From assembly GCA_947069175.1 (NCBI GenBank), contig CAMTDV010000023.1, positions 84,764,391 to 84,828,390 on the forward strand: DNA of 64,000 bases, written 5' to 3'. Shown piece after piece: positions 1 through 9,805 of this stretch. This DNA comes from Scalesia atractyloides (lineage: Eukaryota; Streptophyta; Magnoliopsida; Asterales; Asteraceae). The position numbers and the translations under genes are program-made. The stretch's first letter is position 1. Each line of letters opens with the position of its first letter. Under the pieces are notes generated by a model. That model saw only the letters and a list, made by a program, of their open reading frames with translations, was not told where the DNA came from and did no database searches.

Positions 1-480
1 CACCTTTAACTGTCGTGATGCATAGGCAATCACTTTGCCTTTTTGCATTAGCACACAACCCATGCCAGTGTGCGATGCATCACAGTATACCACAAAATCT
101 TCAACACCCTCTGGTAGGGATAACACAGGAGCATTGCTCAACTTGTGTTTAAGAACCTCAAAAGATTCATGTTGCTTTGGACCCCAATTATGCTTAACAT
201 TCTTACGGGTCAATGTAGTTAAAGGAGTGGCTATCCTTGAAAAATTCTCAATGAACCTCCTATAATAACCTACCAATCCTAGAAAACTACGAATCTCCGA
301 TGGGGTTTTAGGTACTTCCCAATTCATGATGGCCTCAGCTTTGGCGGGATCCACTTGGATACCATGCTCACTTACCATATGTCCAAGGAATTGGACTTCT
401 CTAAGCCAAAATTCACATTTAGAGAACTTAGCATAAAGCTTCTCTTGCCTTAGCAGTTCTAAGATGCACCGTAGATATTT
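1..480 (-). pseudogene. pol: RT connection and RNase H part
   Basis: Downstream of the RT catalytic core the minus strand encodes the RT thumb and connection segment, with recognisable motifs KFSKCEFWL, QFLGHMVS, FLGLVGYYRRF and NWGPKQ, then an RNase H start with YCDASHTGMGCVLMQ and VIAYASRQLK. The YCDAS aspartate is the first catalytic residue of the Ty3 RNase H. The sequence runs off position 1, so the rest of RNase H and the integrase are outside the window. This part is out of frame with the RT catalytic core by a one-base indel near 495-507. Confidence 0.85.
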
Positions 481-487
481 CTTATGA

Positions 488-1011
488 TCAGCTTGATTGA
501 GAATAAATAAGTATGTCGTCTATAAAGACAATGACAAACTTATCCAGATATGGCTTGCAGACTCTATTCATGAGGTCCATGAATGCTGCAGGTGCATTTG
601 TGAGCCCAAAAGGCATCACTAAGAATTCAAAGTGATCATATCGGGTCCTGAAGGCAGTTTTAGGAACATTTTCACTTCTAACCTTCAGCTGGTGATATCC
701 AAATCTCAGATCAATCTTGGAGAAGTAACTAGCCCCTTGAAGTTGGTCAAATAAATCGTCGATCCTGGGCAGAGGATATCTATTCTTGATTGTTAACTTG
801 TTTAGCTCTCGGTAGTCAATGCACATTCGCTTTGGGAACCGTCTTTCTTCTTTATAAAAAGGATAGGAGCTCCCCAAGGCGAGGAACTAGGCTGAATAAA
901 GCCTTTCTCCAAGAGTTCATCTAGCTGCGTCCTCAACTCCTTCATTTTCCGTTGGTGCTAGCCTATATGGAGTTCTAGCAACAGGTGCTGATCCTGGCAG
1001 GATTCTAAACT
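488..1011 (-). pseudogene. pol: reverse transcriptase core
   Basis: The clean part (488-877) has the RT fingers and palm: CIDYRELNKLTIKNRYPLPRID, DLFDQLQGA, FSKIDLRFGYHQL, the AFRTRYDHFEFLVMPFGLTNAPA stretch in pieces, and FIDDILIYS with both catalytic aspartates. It copies element RNA into DNA in virus-like particles. The residues just upstream (878-1011), which normally join protease to RT, are readable only with frame changes. The frame ends in a stop just after the YSQ that follows the aspartates. Compared with living relatives this is one indel away from continuity here, but other breaks make it non-functional. Confidence 0.88.
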
Positions 1012-1560
1012 CTACTTGTCTGTCTGAAGGTAGACCTGGTAATTCTTCTGGAAAGACATCAGAATATTCTCAGATAACTGGTAGGTCTTCCATTTTGGCT
1101 TAGGCTGATTTATGGTGACTTGTGCCATGTAGATGACACAGCCTCTTCTCAAACACTTGGCTGCCTTAAATAATGACACCTTGTCTAGCAATCCATAGTG
1201 TAAGTCTCCAGGGATGGTGATCATTTCACCAGATGGGGTCTTAATCTCGATGAGCTTCTTATCGCAGGCAATGTGGGCTTCGTTATGAGATAACCAATCC
1301 ATGCCTAAGACAACATCGAACCCCGCCAATTTCATTGGCAGAAGAGAGATAGGGATGGAATGATTCTTAATGGATATAGAGCATCCATCAAGAATGGAAG
1401 ATGTTGTTTCTAAACTTCCATCAGCAAGTTCTATCTCATAAGTTTTATCTAGAGTTCTTATAGGCAGGTTTAATAGTTTACTAAATTATGGTCAACAAAA
1501 GATCTATCTGCACCTGAATAAAAAAGAACTCTAGCATAAATATTGTTAATGAGGAATGTA
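1012..1560 (-). pseudogene. pol: retropepsin-type aspartic protease with mutated active site
   Basis: The second half is clear: a hydrophobic FDVVLGMDWL motif, then IACDKKLIEIKTPSG and a linker with KCLRRGC. The active-site segment lies at 1509-1540 on the minus strand and reads LFYSGADRSFV. Retropepsins have D-S/T-G at this place, so the catalytic aspartate is replaced by tyrosine (codon TAT instead of GAT). A stop follows a few residues later near 1480. The element could not process its own polyprotein even if the frames were intact. Confidence 0.8.
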
Positions 1561-1674
1561 CCTGTTATGACATTGTCGTCATTAACAGCCTCTCTTGCAG
1601 TTATTTGAAAGGCACGAGCATTCTCCTTCTTGGCCTCTCCAGGCTTTGTATTATTATTCTTAAAATCTTAGGGC

Positions 1675-1845
1675 AGTTAGTCTTAATATGCCCCTTTTCA
1701 TTGCAGACGTAGCAAACGACATCCTTAATATCTTTATTCTAGGGTCTTATACCCCTTTCTCTTACAGATGCCACAGGGTTTGGCCTGTGAATCAAATTAC
1801 ACTGTCCCCAGTGTCTGCGGTTGCAAGTTTTGCATGTTGGCATTA
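1675..1845 (-). pseudogene. gag: two CCHC zinc knuckles
   Basis: On the minus strand there are two nucleocapsid-type zinc knuckles. The proximal one reads CKTCNRRHWGQC, a shortened spacing seen in plant Ty3 gag. The second reads CYVCNEKGHIKTNC, a perfect C-x2-C-x4-H-x4-C. They bind element RNA. A stop codon separates them in the reading frame, consistent with decay. Confidence 0.75.
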
Positions 1846-1999
1846 CAGCCGTTTTTCCTTGGTTCCCTTTGAACCTAAATCTCCCTTTATTTTTCTTGTT
1901 AAACTTATGGGAGTTGTCATATTCCCTCTTTTTTTCCCGTCAGTTTCAGACCTAACTGACTTTTGCCTTACCAAATCTAAGGTGAGGAAGAGAGATAGG

Positions 2000-2781
2000 T
2001 CAACAGCAGACCTATAGGTAGTAGGCTGACCAGCCTTTACCATCCCCTTTATTTCGGGTGCTAACCCATTAATAAAACGCGCAATGCGTTTGGGCTCGGG
2101 GTAATCAAATAGGAAACTAACCTAGATAAGGAATTGAAATCAGAAACATATTTCCGACAATCTAGGTTTTTCATAGAAAGAGACAAGAAGTCAGTCTCTA
2201 ATTTCTCCACCTCATGAGGTGGGCAGTATGTTTCCTTAACAAGGTCCACAAACTTGGACCACCCGAAATTGTACAGGTGTACTTTACATGTAGACTGTAT
2301 CATGGCCTTCCACCAGATTAGGGCATCACCGTTAAAGGATTGTGATACATACTTGACCACATCCTTATCAGCACAGTTGCTGATATCTACAATTGTTTCC
2401 ATCTCATCTAGCCACTTAAGGGCTTCTACAGCCCCCTTTTCTCCATTAAAGTCTGGGGCTTACATGAGACGAAATACTTATAGGTACATTCATCTTTAAC
2501 AGAACAGGACCTTTCAGCAAAATCTATTTTCCTTGGTTCACTCTTCGCATTTGAAGAGTGAACGGAGCTCTCCTTATGAGCTGAGGATGGGGTAACTGAT
2601 AATGGTCTAGAGCGAGTAGCACTCGACTCTCTAAGCCTTTCTATGTGCTTTTCCATGGCATTTCATTTTCAACTGCCGCGTCAACGCGAGCTTGAAAGTT
2701 ATCACTATCGATATCTCTGTTTTCGGCTTTCTTAGATTCCACATTCCGGTGGCTACTTTGTGCTTCATTTAAGTTAGTCAT
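2000..2781 (-). pseudogene. gag capsid region of the left Ty3 element
   Basis: The start codon is at 2779-2781 (protein begins MTNLNEAQSS) and an early frame break follows near 2641, after which a second frame carries 2426-2656. The capsid-like domain lies at 2061-2402, with ALIWWKAMIQST, FVDLVKETYCPPHEVEKLE, and DFNSLSRLVSYL, typical of the plant retrotransposon gag domain. The end of the domain, with GQPTTYRSAVDLSL, is in another frame at about 1960-2043. Gag would form the particle that packages the RNA; this copy cannot make it intact. Confidence 0.85.
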
Positions 2782-3054
2782 TCTTAAGCTTTGGTTCTAT
2801 AAACCAATAAAGCTTTACTTAGTCATGGTATGTCAACCATATTGGTCTTAAAACATCGGATATAACAATCCATTGCCTATTCTAGTGTGAATAACATCAC
2901 AACTCTTAGGCTTAACATAACTATATTTGGCCTAGGTCTTAATAGGACCATCAAAGGCAAATAACAATCTGGACATAGTCCATATATTATTGGACAGTGG
3001 ATCGCATTGTCACAACTGTCATTGTCGTATTTGACAATTATATTTAGCTCATAG
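2782..3054. other. Non-coding element sequence upstream of gag
   Basis: AT-rich sequence with no convincing reading frame, presumably the leader of the element that starts at 2781 on the minus strand. I see no intact primer-binding site here; a fragment at about 2790-2810 only loosely resembles one. Confidence 0.5.
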
Positions 3055-3190
3055 GCTTGTCTCGAAGGACATAAAATAAGGCACATAGGCCTGTCACTAA
3101 TGGACATAAAATATGGCACATAGGCCTGTCACTAATGGACATAAAATATGGCACATAGGCATGTCACTAATGGACATAAAATATGTCCTG
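3055..3190. repeat. 35-bp tandem repeat
   Basis: Three to four copies of a 35-bp unit containing CACTAATGGACATAAAATAT and GGCACATAGGC follow one another (unit starts at 3090, 3125 and about 3160). They share the CACTAATGGA core with the ~40-bp satellite that follows at once, so the two arrays probably have a common origin. Confidence 0.85.
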
Positions 3191-3790
3191 TAGGCACTAC
3201 ATCACTAACAGATGTTTGAATCATAGCCAGAGGGCGTTACATCACTAATGAATGTTTTAATTATAGCCCCAAGGGCAATACATCACTAATGGATGTTTAA
3301 ATCATAGCCCCAAGGGAAATACATCACTAACGGATGTTTAATCATAGCCCCAAGGGCAATACATCACTAATGGATATTTAATTATAGCCCCAAGGGCAAT
3401 ACATTACTAAGGGATGTTTAATCATAGCCCCAAGGGCAATACATCACTAATGGATTCTTAATCATAGCCTCAAGGGCAATGCATCACTAATGGATGTTTT
3501 AACCATAGCCCTAAGGGCATACATCACTAATTGACGTTTAATCATAGCCCCAAGGGCATACATCACTAATGGATGTTTTATCATAGCCCCAAGGGCATAC
3601 ATCACTAATGGATGTTTAATCATAGCCCCAAGGGCATACCTCACTAATGGATGTTTAATCATAGCCCCAAGGGCATACATCACTAATGGATGTTTTATCA
3701 TAGTCACAAGGGCATACATCACTAATGGATGTTTTATCATAGCCCCAAGGGCAATACATCACTAATGGATGTTTATTATCATCGTACTGA
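3191..3790. repeat. ~40-bp satellite, about 14 copies
   Basis: Head-to-tail copies of 39-41 bp built on CATCACTAATGGATGTTTAA and CATAGCCCCAAGGGCA. Where the unit is exactly 39 bp (13 codons) the minus strand stays open and gives a repetitive peptide with the period MIKHPLVMYALGA. That is a by-product of the repeat length and not a gene. The array lies in the leader of the broken Ty3 element. Confidence 0.93.
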
Positions 3791-4565
3791 TGATATTAGC
3801 CAGAATCAAATTTGATCACATGGGCTATATAAGGTCATGACATAGTCCTTTACCCTGAAGGCTAGTGTGATTCCTCAAGTTACACTACCAGGAGTATGAA
3901 CATTCTTAAATGTTAACATAAGAGTACCTTAATGGTTGATTAATAGTCCCGGTCGCACTGACCTTAACGACTTGGAGGCTTGAACTTAAGTCCACCACCT
4001 CTGGATAGAAGGATAACTTCACTTAACTATCCTGATAGAAGACCCTTTCGTACTTAACTATCATTTATAATTTGGCCAAATGTGTGGTCTGTGCCACTTG
4101 GCTAATCAAAACCATGATTTTTTTGGAATTATATCGCAGAGCATAACTTTCGAGTAAAATCGAGACGCTCGCTTGAAGAGGATGAATACATATATGTGTA
4201 ATTCCAAAATACTTCATTAAATTTCAATTTAGAAATTACAATACTAGAAATATGAAATAAACTGTCCATGCAAGGACTTTTAAAGAAATAAAATGTCCGC
4301 ACAGGGACTAAAGAAATAATAATGTCCTCGCAGGGATGACGGGTGGTCCATTGGACAACCCTCAAGTGTTTTAAAACAATCAATATTCCGCATTTAATTG
4401 AGGTAATTGTTATGATTTGATAACTACGGTGTATATGGCTTTGCAGGGACCGAAGAGCATAAACAAGCGGTTTTAACGTGATTTGATGGGAGCTTGCACT
4501 TGGATAAATGAAGATGAATACTTGGAGAGTTGATAAAAGAACAAAAATGGAAAATTTATTGTCCA
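3791..4565. other. Non-coding retroelement-like sequence
   Basis: No supported gene. Reading frames at 4129-4566 on the minus strand lack any recognisable domain and look accidental. Short phrases repeat (for example 'ATGTCC.CGCAGGGA' at about 4290 and 4320). It probably belongs to the untranslated part of one of the flanking minus-strand elements. Confidence 0.5.
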
Positions 4566-4740
4566 CCGTAAGCTACGGTGGGCACCGTAGCTTATGGTGG
4601 TGTCTGATCCTTCTATGCACCGTAAGCCAGTCTCTTGGGCCGTAAGGAAATTTTGAACACCGTAGCTTATGGTGACCACCGTAAGTTACGGTGATCAGCA
4701 CCGTAGCTTATGGTGACCACCGTAGCTTACGGTGGTCAGC
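4566..4740. repeat. Palindromic CACCGTAAG/CTTACGGTG array
   Basis: Six or seven near-palindromic units of the form CACCGTAAGCTACGGTG or CACCGTAGCTTACGGTG lie within 175 bp, some degenerate (GTAAGTTACGGTG, GTAGCTTATGGTG). The ideal form CACCGTAAGCTTACGGTG is an 18-bp perfect inverted repeat. The same motif is clustered again at 30689-30840 inside a solo LTR. Confidence 0.9.
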
Positions 4741-5582
4741 AACGACAAAAGTGTAACTGCCCATTTTAACTCGGTTTTCAAGGGACTTTTGACATACCAA
4801 TCATTGGGGAATGTTTTGCAGGCGAAAAGGGGCGAATTTGAGTGTTTTCATTGATTCTAAACAAGTTCCAAACATTATTTTGGTGTTATTGATTCGTATG
4901 AACAAAACATTGGAAGTATGTTTGATTGCGAGAACATGAGAGGCTAGAATTCTTGTGATCATCTTGAGTGGAAGGTTTGTTTGAACAATTGTGTTTTGAA
5001 TTCTCATTTCTAGAATAATTGCTATGTTATGGTGGTTGTGGTGTTGATTGATTGTTTGTAATTGTTGGTTGATATTTTGCTCATTGCTTATTTCGTACGT
5101 TCTTGGTGTCGTTGACAATCGAGATATCATGGTAAGGTTTACGGGTTGGGTATTAATCAATTGGTTATCGGGTAACGACCTCGCATTGTAGTCCGAGTAC
5201 TTTGTTCCCTTTTATCACAAATAGCTAATCAAACACGAGTCATGTCTATGTGACTGTTTCTAGTAAAATTGAAACACATGCCTTTTGAACCGGAAACCCA
5301 AGATGATCATTCCCTTATTAATCTGTTAACAAACCGATTTTTGAATTGTTAAGTAGTTAAAGTCTAAATCCATCAATCAAAATCTGAAACTAAATTATTG
5401 CAAATTAGGTAATTAGTTATAGTAGCATAACCTTTTTGATAGCACTAGTTCCACAATTCCTTGTGTTCGATACTCACTTACCGCTAGCTAGTAGCAGTAT
5501 TGGGATTAAATTTACATGAGACTACGACATCATGTCAAGGGACTACATATTATTAGAAGAGACTTCACTCGTCCTTCTTTCC
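4741..5582. other. Non-coding internal region of gag-like element
   Basis: No gene is seen. On the minus strand this follows the gag-like ORF that ends at 5583. It includes a phrase near 5458-5495 (TTCGATACTCACTTACCGC) of the kind found behind gag in plant non-autonomous Ty3 elements. The 119-residue open frame at 4801-5160 is compositionally biased and unlike any family I know. Confidence 0.45.
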
Positions 5583-6681
5583 CTAAACCAACTTGGAGAG
5601 TTTCTTGAAGAATTTGTTTGTCTTCTTCTCCGTTTTCTCCGCTTGCTGTTGCATCTCTTTCATTCGTTCCAAGGCCTCATTGATGGTCTCTAGTGGTGGT
5701 GGAGGTTGTGGTTGTGGTTGTGGTTATGGCATAAACGGATACTGGTACCCATAAGTTGGATATCCAGTCAGTTGATAAGTAGGTGGGAAAGGAGACGGGC
5801 AAAGTGCATTGTGCATAACTGCTTGCATATATGGGTCTTGCGACCATGCCTGATAGTCTACCGGTGTAGACGGGTTAAAAGGATCATATCCAAACGTATC
5901 TGGATATGTGGGGATTGGGTTAGTATAACCCGATGGCGGTGGTTGAACCATAGGTGTTGGTGTTTGTTCCACCAAAGGTGTGGTGTTAGAGGGTCCACCC
6001 ATTTGTGGGTCCTCTTGAATTGTGGGGTAGGAGTTGGGTAAAGGTGGAAGCGATCCCGACCTTTGTCCTGCACGTACCGACATACGTTCACCACGCTTCC
6101 TCCTTGGTGGTTCAGGTGGTGGTTGAGGTTGGTCCACTAGTTCCATGTGGACGTCTTCTTGAACAGGAGGTGGTTGAGAGTGATGAGAAGGAGTGTGGGC
6201 AAAAGTGAATTGGTTCCAATATTAGTCCCACTCATTAGGACCCCGGTAAGGCGATTCGGCATAAGAGTTCGAATCGCTTGATATTTCAATGGGATGGTAT
6301 TTGATCCCGACGGCGGCATGTCCGGGTCGGAATCCTCTTCATAGGATTTAGCTGATCCAACTGATTTTGATCGGTTGGAGGCGTGATAAAGTAATGGTTA
6401 GGGTTAAAGTCTTCATGATAAGAGTGATGAGAATGGGAATGATGAGAATGGTGTGAATAGGAATGGTGGGAGTGGTAAGAATTTTGGGAATGTGAGGGCG
6501 AGTGCCTATTAGAGACAAAGTGTCTCGCTGGTTGCCAAGGAGACGAATCTCCTGATTCTTGGTAAGTATCTGAGTTGTTAGGTTGAGGGGGAATGCGCCC
6601 CGATGGTCCTCCTCTCATTGGACCTTTTCCTCTCCCACTATGTCCTCGTACACGTGGCGACATTTTCCTGTTAAAAATCAA
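5583..6681 (-). pseudogene. Proline/histidine-rich gag-like ORF of a plant retroelement, broken
   Basis: The start is MIFNRKMSPRVRG at 6681, with MSPRVRGHSGRGKGPMRGG as the probable true start. A serine/histidine-rich stretch follows, then a basic motif PRRKRGERMS, then a proline/tyrosine-rich part with EDPQMGGPS and NPIPTYPDTFGYDPF, and a C-terminal amphipathic segment ETINEALERMKEMQQQAEK ending KKLSKLV at 5583. I recognise this as a gag-like protein often annotated in Asteraceae genomes; no enzyme domain is visible, so the element would be non-autonomous. Three pieces lie in three frames (breaks near 6290 and 6140) and a stop interrupts the run at 5724-5726. It starts about 150 bases after the primer-binding site, as expected of the first ORF of an LTR element. 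Confidence 0.75.
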
Positions 6682-6815
6682 TTCAAAAACAATACTAATA
6701 ACTTAATAATTAAATGAGTAATCCTATGTCAATACCTAGACTCGGAAGTCTAAGGAATGTGCACGTGTAAGTTTGAGATTAAACAAAAAGGCTAGTGTTT
6801 AATTCTCTCAAAGGT

Positions 6816-6829
6816 TGGCTCTGATACCA
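6816..6829 (-). other. Primer-binding site (initiator tRNA-Met type)
   Basis: The minus strand reads TGGTATCAGAGCCA, the usual complement to the 3' end of initiator methionine tRNA used to prime plant Ty3 elements. It lies three bases from the LTR that starts at 6833, which fixes the element's orientation as minus. Confidence 0.92.
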
Positions 6830-9144
6830 ACCTGCCACACCCCGGATTTCCAACCCAAATCCATACACCGGTGGGCCCGGGTGGGGAGTATTGTGACGTC
6901 AGTTGATAACATCATTGTCAATTAAACATGGCACAACGGAAGTCTTGGAGTAAAATTACTATTACAAACCGAATGTTCGAAATATAAAATAATATACAGG
7001 CTCGTAATAGAAGATCCACAGCGGATCATAAAATGTACAAATGAATATAAAACAGACTTTAGGGCAGATATAAGGATTTGCAAGATCCTCTTATTCACTA
7101 CCGAGCAGCTTCCGGCCTATTTCGTATTGTTCCTGCAGTTTAGTCTTTGGACGATACGTCAGCTTTCGTTGGTAAATACACCCAACTGACTCATTTTGAA
7201 AACATTTTAAAATGATTTTAAGTGCACAGGGCACAAAATCTTTTATAACTTAGGAAAGTTACTTTGTAACCTTGTTAACAGATTCACATGTTTGTCCATA
7301 CATACAGGGCCCAGTACAGAGACCGAGACATGATTAAATACACACCACTTAAAACTCACAGAGGAGTTACCCCCAACGTCTTGGGTAATTTGTATTTGAG
7401 CGTCTATCAGGTGTATGCCTACACCCCGTGCTAAGGTCGTGGCCACAAACTAATCTAATGAGCTGAGGATATCCAGGACACGGTAATTTAACCCCCGATG
7501 TTTAAGTTATCAAACAAAACTGATTAAAACAGAATATGAGGATTTACTAGCCACAATCCGGTATTCGATTGATCTCATTTCTGACCAAGCGGTAATAGTT
7601 TACCCTACAAGCATAACTCGAGAGTATTTTCCTGAGCTAGTGTTCTTTTAAATTTTAATAACTCAGCCGTATACAAAAGTACCAACTACAGATAGCATTT
7701 ACCGGCAAGGCTCTAGTGTGGATTATGGCATAAGCTAACCAATTAAATACTATCGGTCTTTATTTAAGTCATAGACTTAGACCGAGTAGTGTATATGATC
7801 AAAATGTATAACGCTTGATTAAACGATGATCGGATAGAATGTAGTTTAAACCCGACAAGTACTTTGACTTGTATAATATGGGTAAACTATAAACATTTTG
7901 GATTTTGAAACTTAAATGACAAGGTTAAACTCGTTTTGGTTAAATTTCGTAAACTAGTTACGTATAATCAACCGTACGCTTATAAGCGATAATGGATAAC
8001 CGGATAAGTCATGAACAAGTTCTATATGCCATTATATTTTAATTAAGTTAAAATATCAGTAGGATATCAACTTATATGCTCGTTAAGGTTTTAAAACGAA
8101 ATTATGCCTCATAGGGGCATTTTGGTAATTTCATGCCATATAAAAGGAACTTGAATATAATTTAAGTTTATAATCATGAGTATTCTGTAAAAATAATTTA
8201 TTTATGATATAATATCAGTATGATATCATTCATATGTGTATTTTAACTTTTATAACCAAACTATGCACCGAATGGTCATTTTACACATAATTTATAAATT
8301 ATTTGGGATTCTGAGTTTATAATATGTACCTATTGTAAATATATTTAAAATGAGTTTTAAAAATCAGTATGTATCAAGTCTTGGTCAATAATATGGTTTA
8401 AAACCGTACTATGCGCCGAAACGGCGCTTATGTCGTAAAATGACGCCTTTATGCGATGTTTATGAAAACTGATGTTAAGGTCAGATTAAAATGTTTAAAT
8501 ATGTTATTTAATATAACATATCAGTAGGTAAATAATTGACCTTGAAAAGATTTGATTAAAACTATTTATAAGCCACAAGGGCTAAAATTGTCATAGTTTA
8601 AGGACCTGCTTGAAAACTCAGTTTATAACTTGGTTTAACATCCCAATTAATCCTACTTAAAATATTACATCAGTAGGAAACTCATTTTCAAGTTCATTAT
8701 TATTTAAAACCTTGTTTTATGCAAAAAGGGCATTTTGGTCAAAGATGGCATAATTATGGAACTTACGCATAAACTTAGATTCTGATTATGATCATGTAAT
8801 ATAACCTCATAGGGTTATGCTACATTTTATTACGATCATAATGCAACTTTAGATCAGTAGGTAACTAATCTAAATCAGGTCAGAATCGAAAGTCAAAGCA
8901 GAAGTCAAACTTCGCGACTTTCGGTTGCGAACCGACCCTAGAACTAAAATTGACAAGCCGAACATGTTCTTACATGTTCTAATAATTATTATCAACTTGT
9001 TTAAGTGTTAAAACAAGTTTCATAACATATATAAGATCAATTTATGATTTTCCGAAAAATGGCCTGTTTGACTTTTTTATATCGTAGCTTTGACCCGTCA
9101 ATTGGTCTAGCAAACGTGATCTTCAGGAGGTGCCCTTTTTAGGG

Positions 9145-9149
9145 ATTAA
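9145..9149. repeat. Target-site duplication ATTAA (left)
   Basis: ATTAA directly precedes the TGTAACATTT start of the solo LTR and recurs at 14663-14667 directly after its GGTGTGACA end. Confidence 0.9.
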
Positions 9150-9335
9150 TGTAACATTTGTAAAAATCGGGTTTTCAAAACCCGCTCCGTTTTGTAATCG
9201 AATATCAAGTTATAAAAGTTACATTGAATATTTATGATTATTTACATATAAAACGATACATAATTAATAAATAGACTAAACTATAAAAATTATATTTGAT
9301 AAAAAACTAAAATAAAATAAATAAAAAAATTATGT

Positions 9336-9414
9336 TGCTGCCGGGACTCGAACCCGGGTCAGCCAAGACACCCTCCAACGCTTTAACACACACTCACGTC
9401 ACCACTCCGCCACT
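9336..9414 (-). repeat. Reverse-oriented tRNA-like module in LTR (copy 1)
   Basis: On the minus strand a box A-like GTGGCGGAGTGG is followed about 45 bases later by a perfect box B, GGGTTCGAGTCCC. The equivalent position in the second LTR copy (59998-60068) also has a box B, GGTTCGATCC. It resembles a degraded tRNA or tRNA-derived sequence. The nested solo LTR inserted five bases past its start. Confidence 0.65.
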
Positions 9415-9796
9415 TTGTGTGTGACATCCCAGTTTTTCGGATAACTTAAACGCACTACTTCACGGTTATTAATTCGGAGACTTGAATTTGCACGCTCGAA
9501 ATAGTTACGATAATTTAGTGAACTTGTCAAATGAAGTATGTGCTATGTGTATTAAACGTTTATGAGTTGGTGAATATGTGATGTTCGATTACGTGATTTG
9601 TTTTAGTTACGAAATATATAATAAATATATAAACGAATCGAGCCGAACCGCGACACGAGCCGGCCTCTTTTCTTGCGACTCAAGGAACCAAACTTGGGGA
9701 TCAAGTCTTAAACCCAAACCGCCCCACCCAAACCCTTCGGCCGCGAGCAAACAACCCAAACCGCAACCCTTCCCTTTTCCCTTGCATCCCTTGCGC

Positions 9797-9805
9797 CTAT
9801 ATATA
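9797..9805 (+). promoter_or_regulatory. TATA box of the nested LTR
   Basis: CTATATATA lies after a C-rich stretch and about 30 bases before CACACATGCATGC and an AAACCCTAG box. This is the expected layout of an LTR core promoter. It would start element RNA, now without an element to transcribe. Confidence 0.6.

Larger units (their letters stand above)
1..2781 (-). mobile_element. Ty3/gypsy retrotransposon gag-pol, broken, cut by left window edge
   Basis: Read on the minus strand, gag begins at 2781 and is followed by zinc knuckles, aspartic protease, reverse transcriptase and the start of RNase H, which the window edge cuts. This domain order (protease, RT, RNase H) is that of Ty3/gypsy elements. 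Reading frames change repeatedly: the gag start frame is lost near 2641, further breaks occur between 2061 and 1560, and the RT frame is lost just after the catalytic aspartates near 507. The protease catalytic aspartate is replaced. The copy is therefore a dead relic. Its own 5' LTR cannot be placed. The next primer-binding site to the right (6816-6829) follows a different gag-like ORF, so these may be two elements joined by recombination or one composite element. Confidence 0.9.

Noticed and set aside
3462..3740. Repetitive 92-residue open frame (period MIKHPLVMYALGA) as a repeat protein gene
   Set aside because: It is the translation of a 39-bp satellite on one strand. The period is a multiple of three by chance, there is no start context or promoter, and the neighbouring 40-41 bp units break the frame.
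3191..3790. CRISPR-like array
   Set aside because: Units are contiguous diverged repeats without unique spacers, in a plant nuclear retroelement. The other arrays at 4566, 11577 and 15300 fail the same test.
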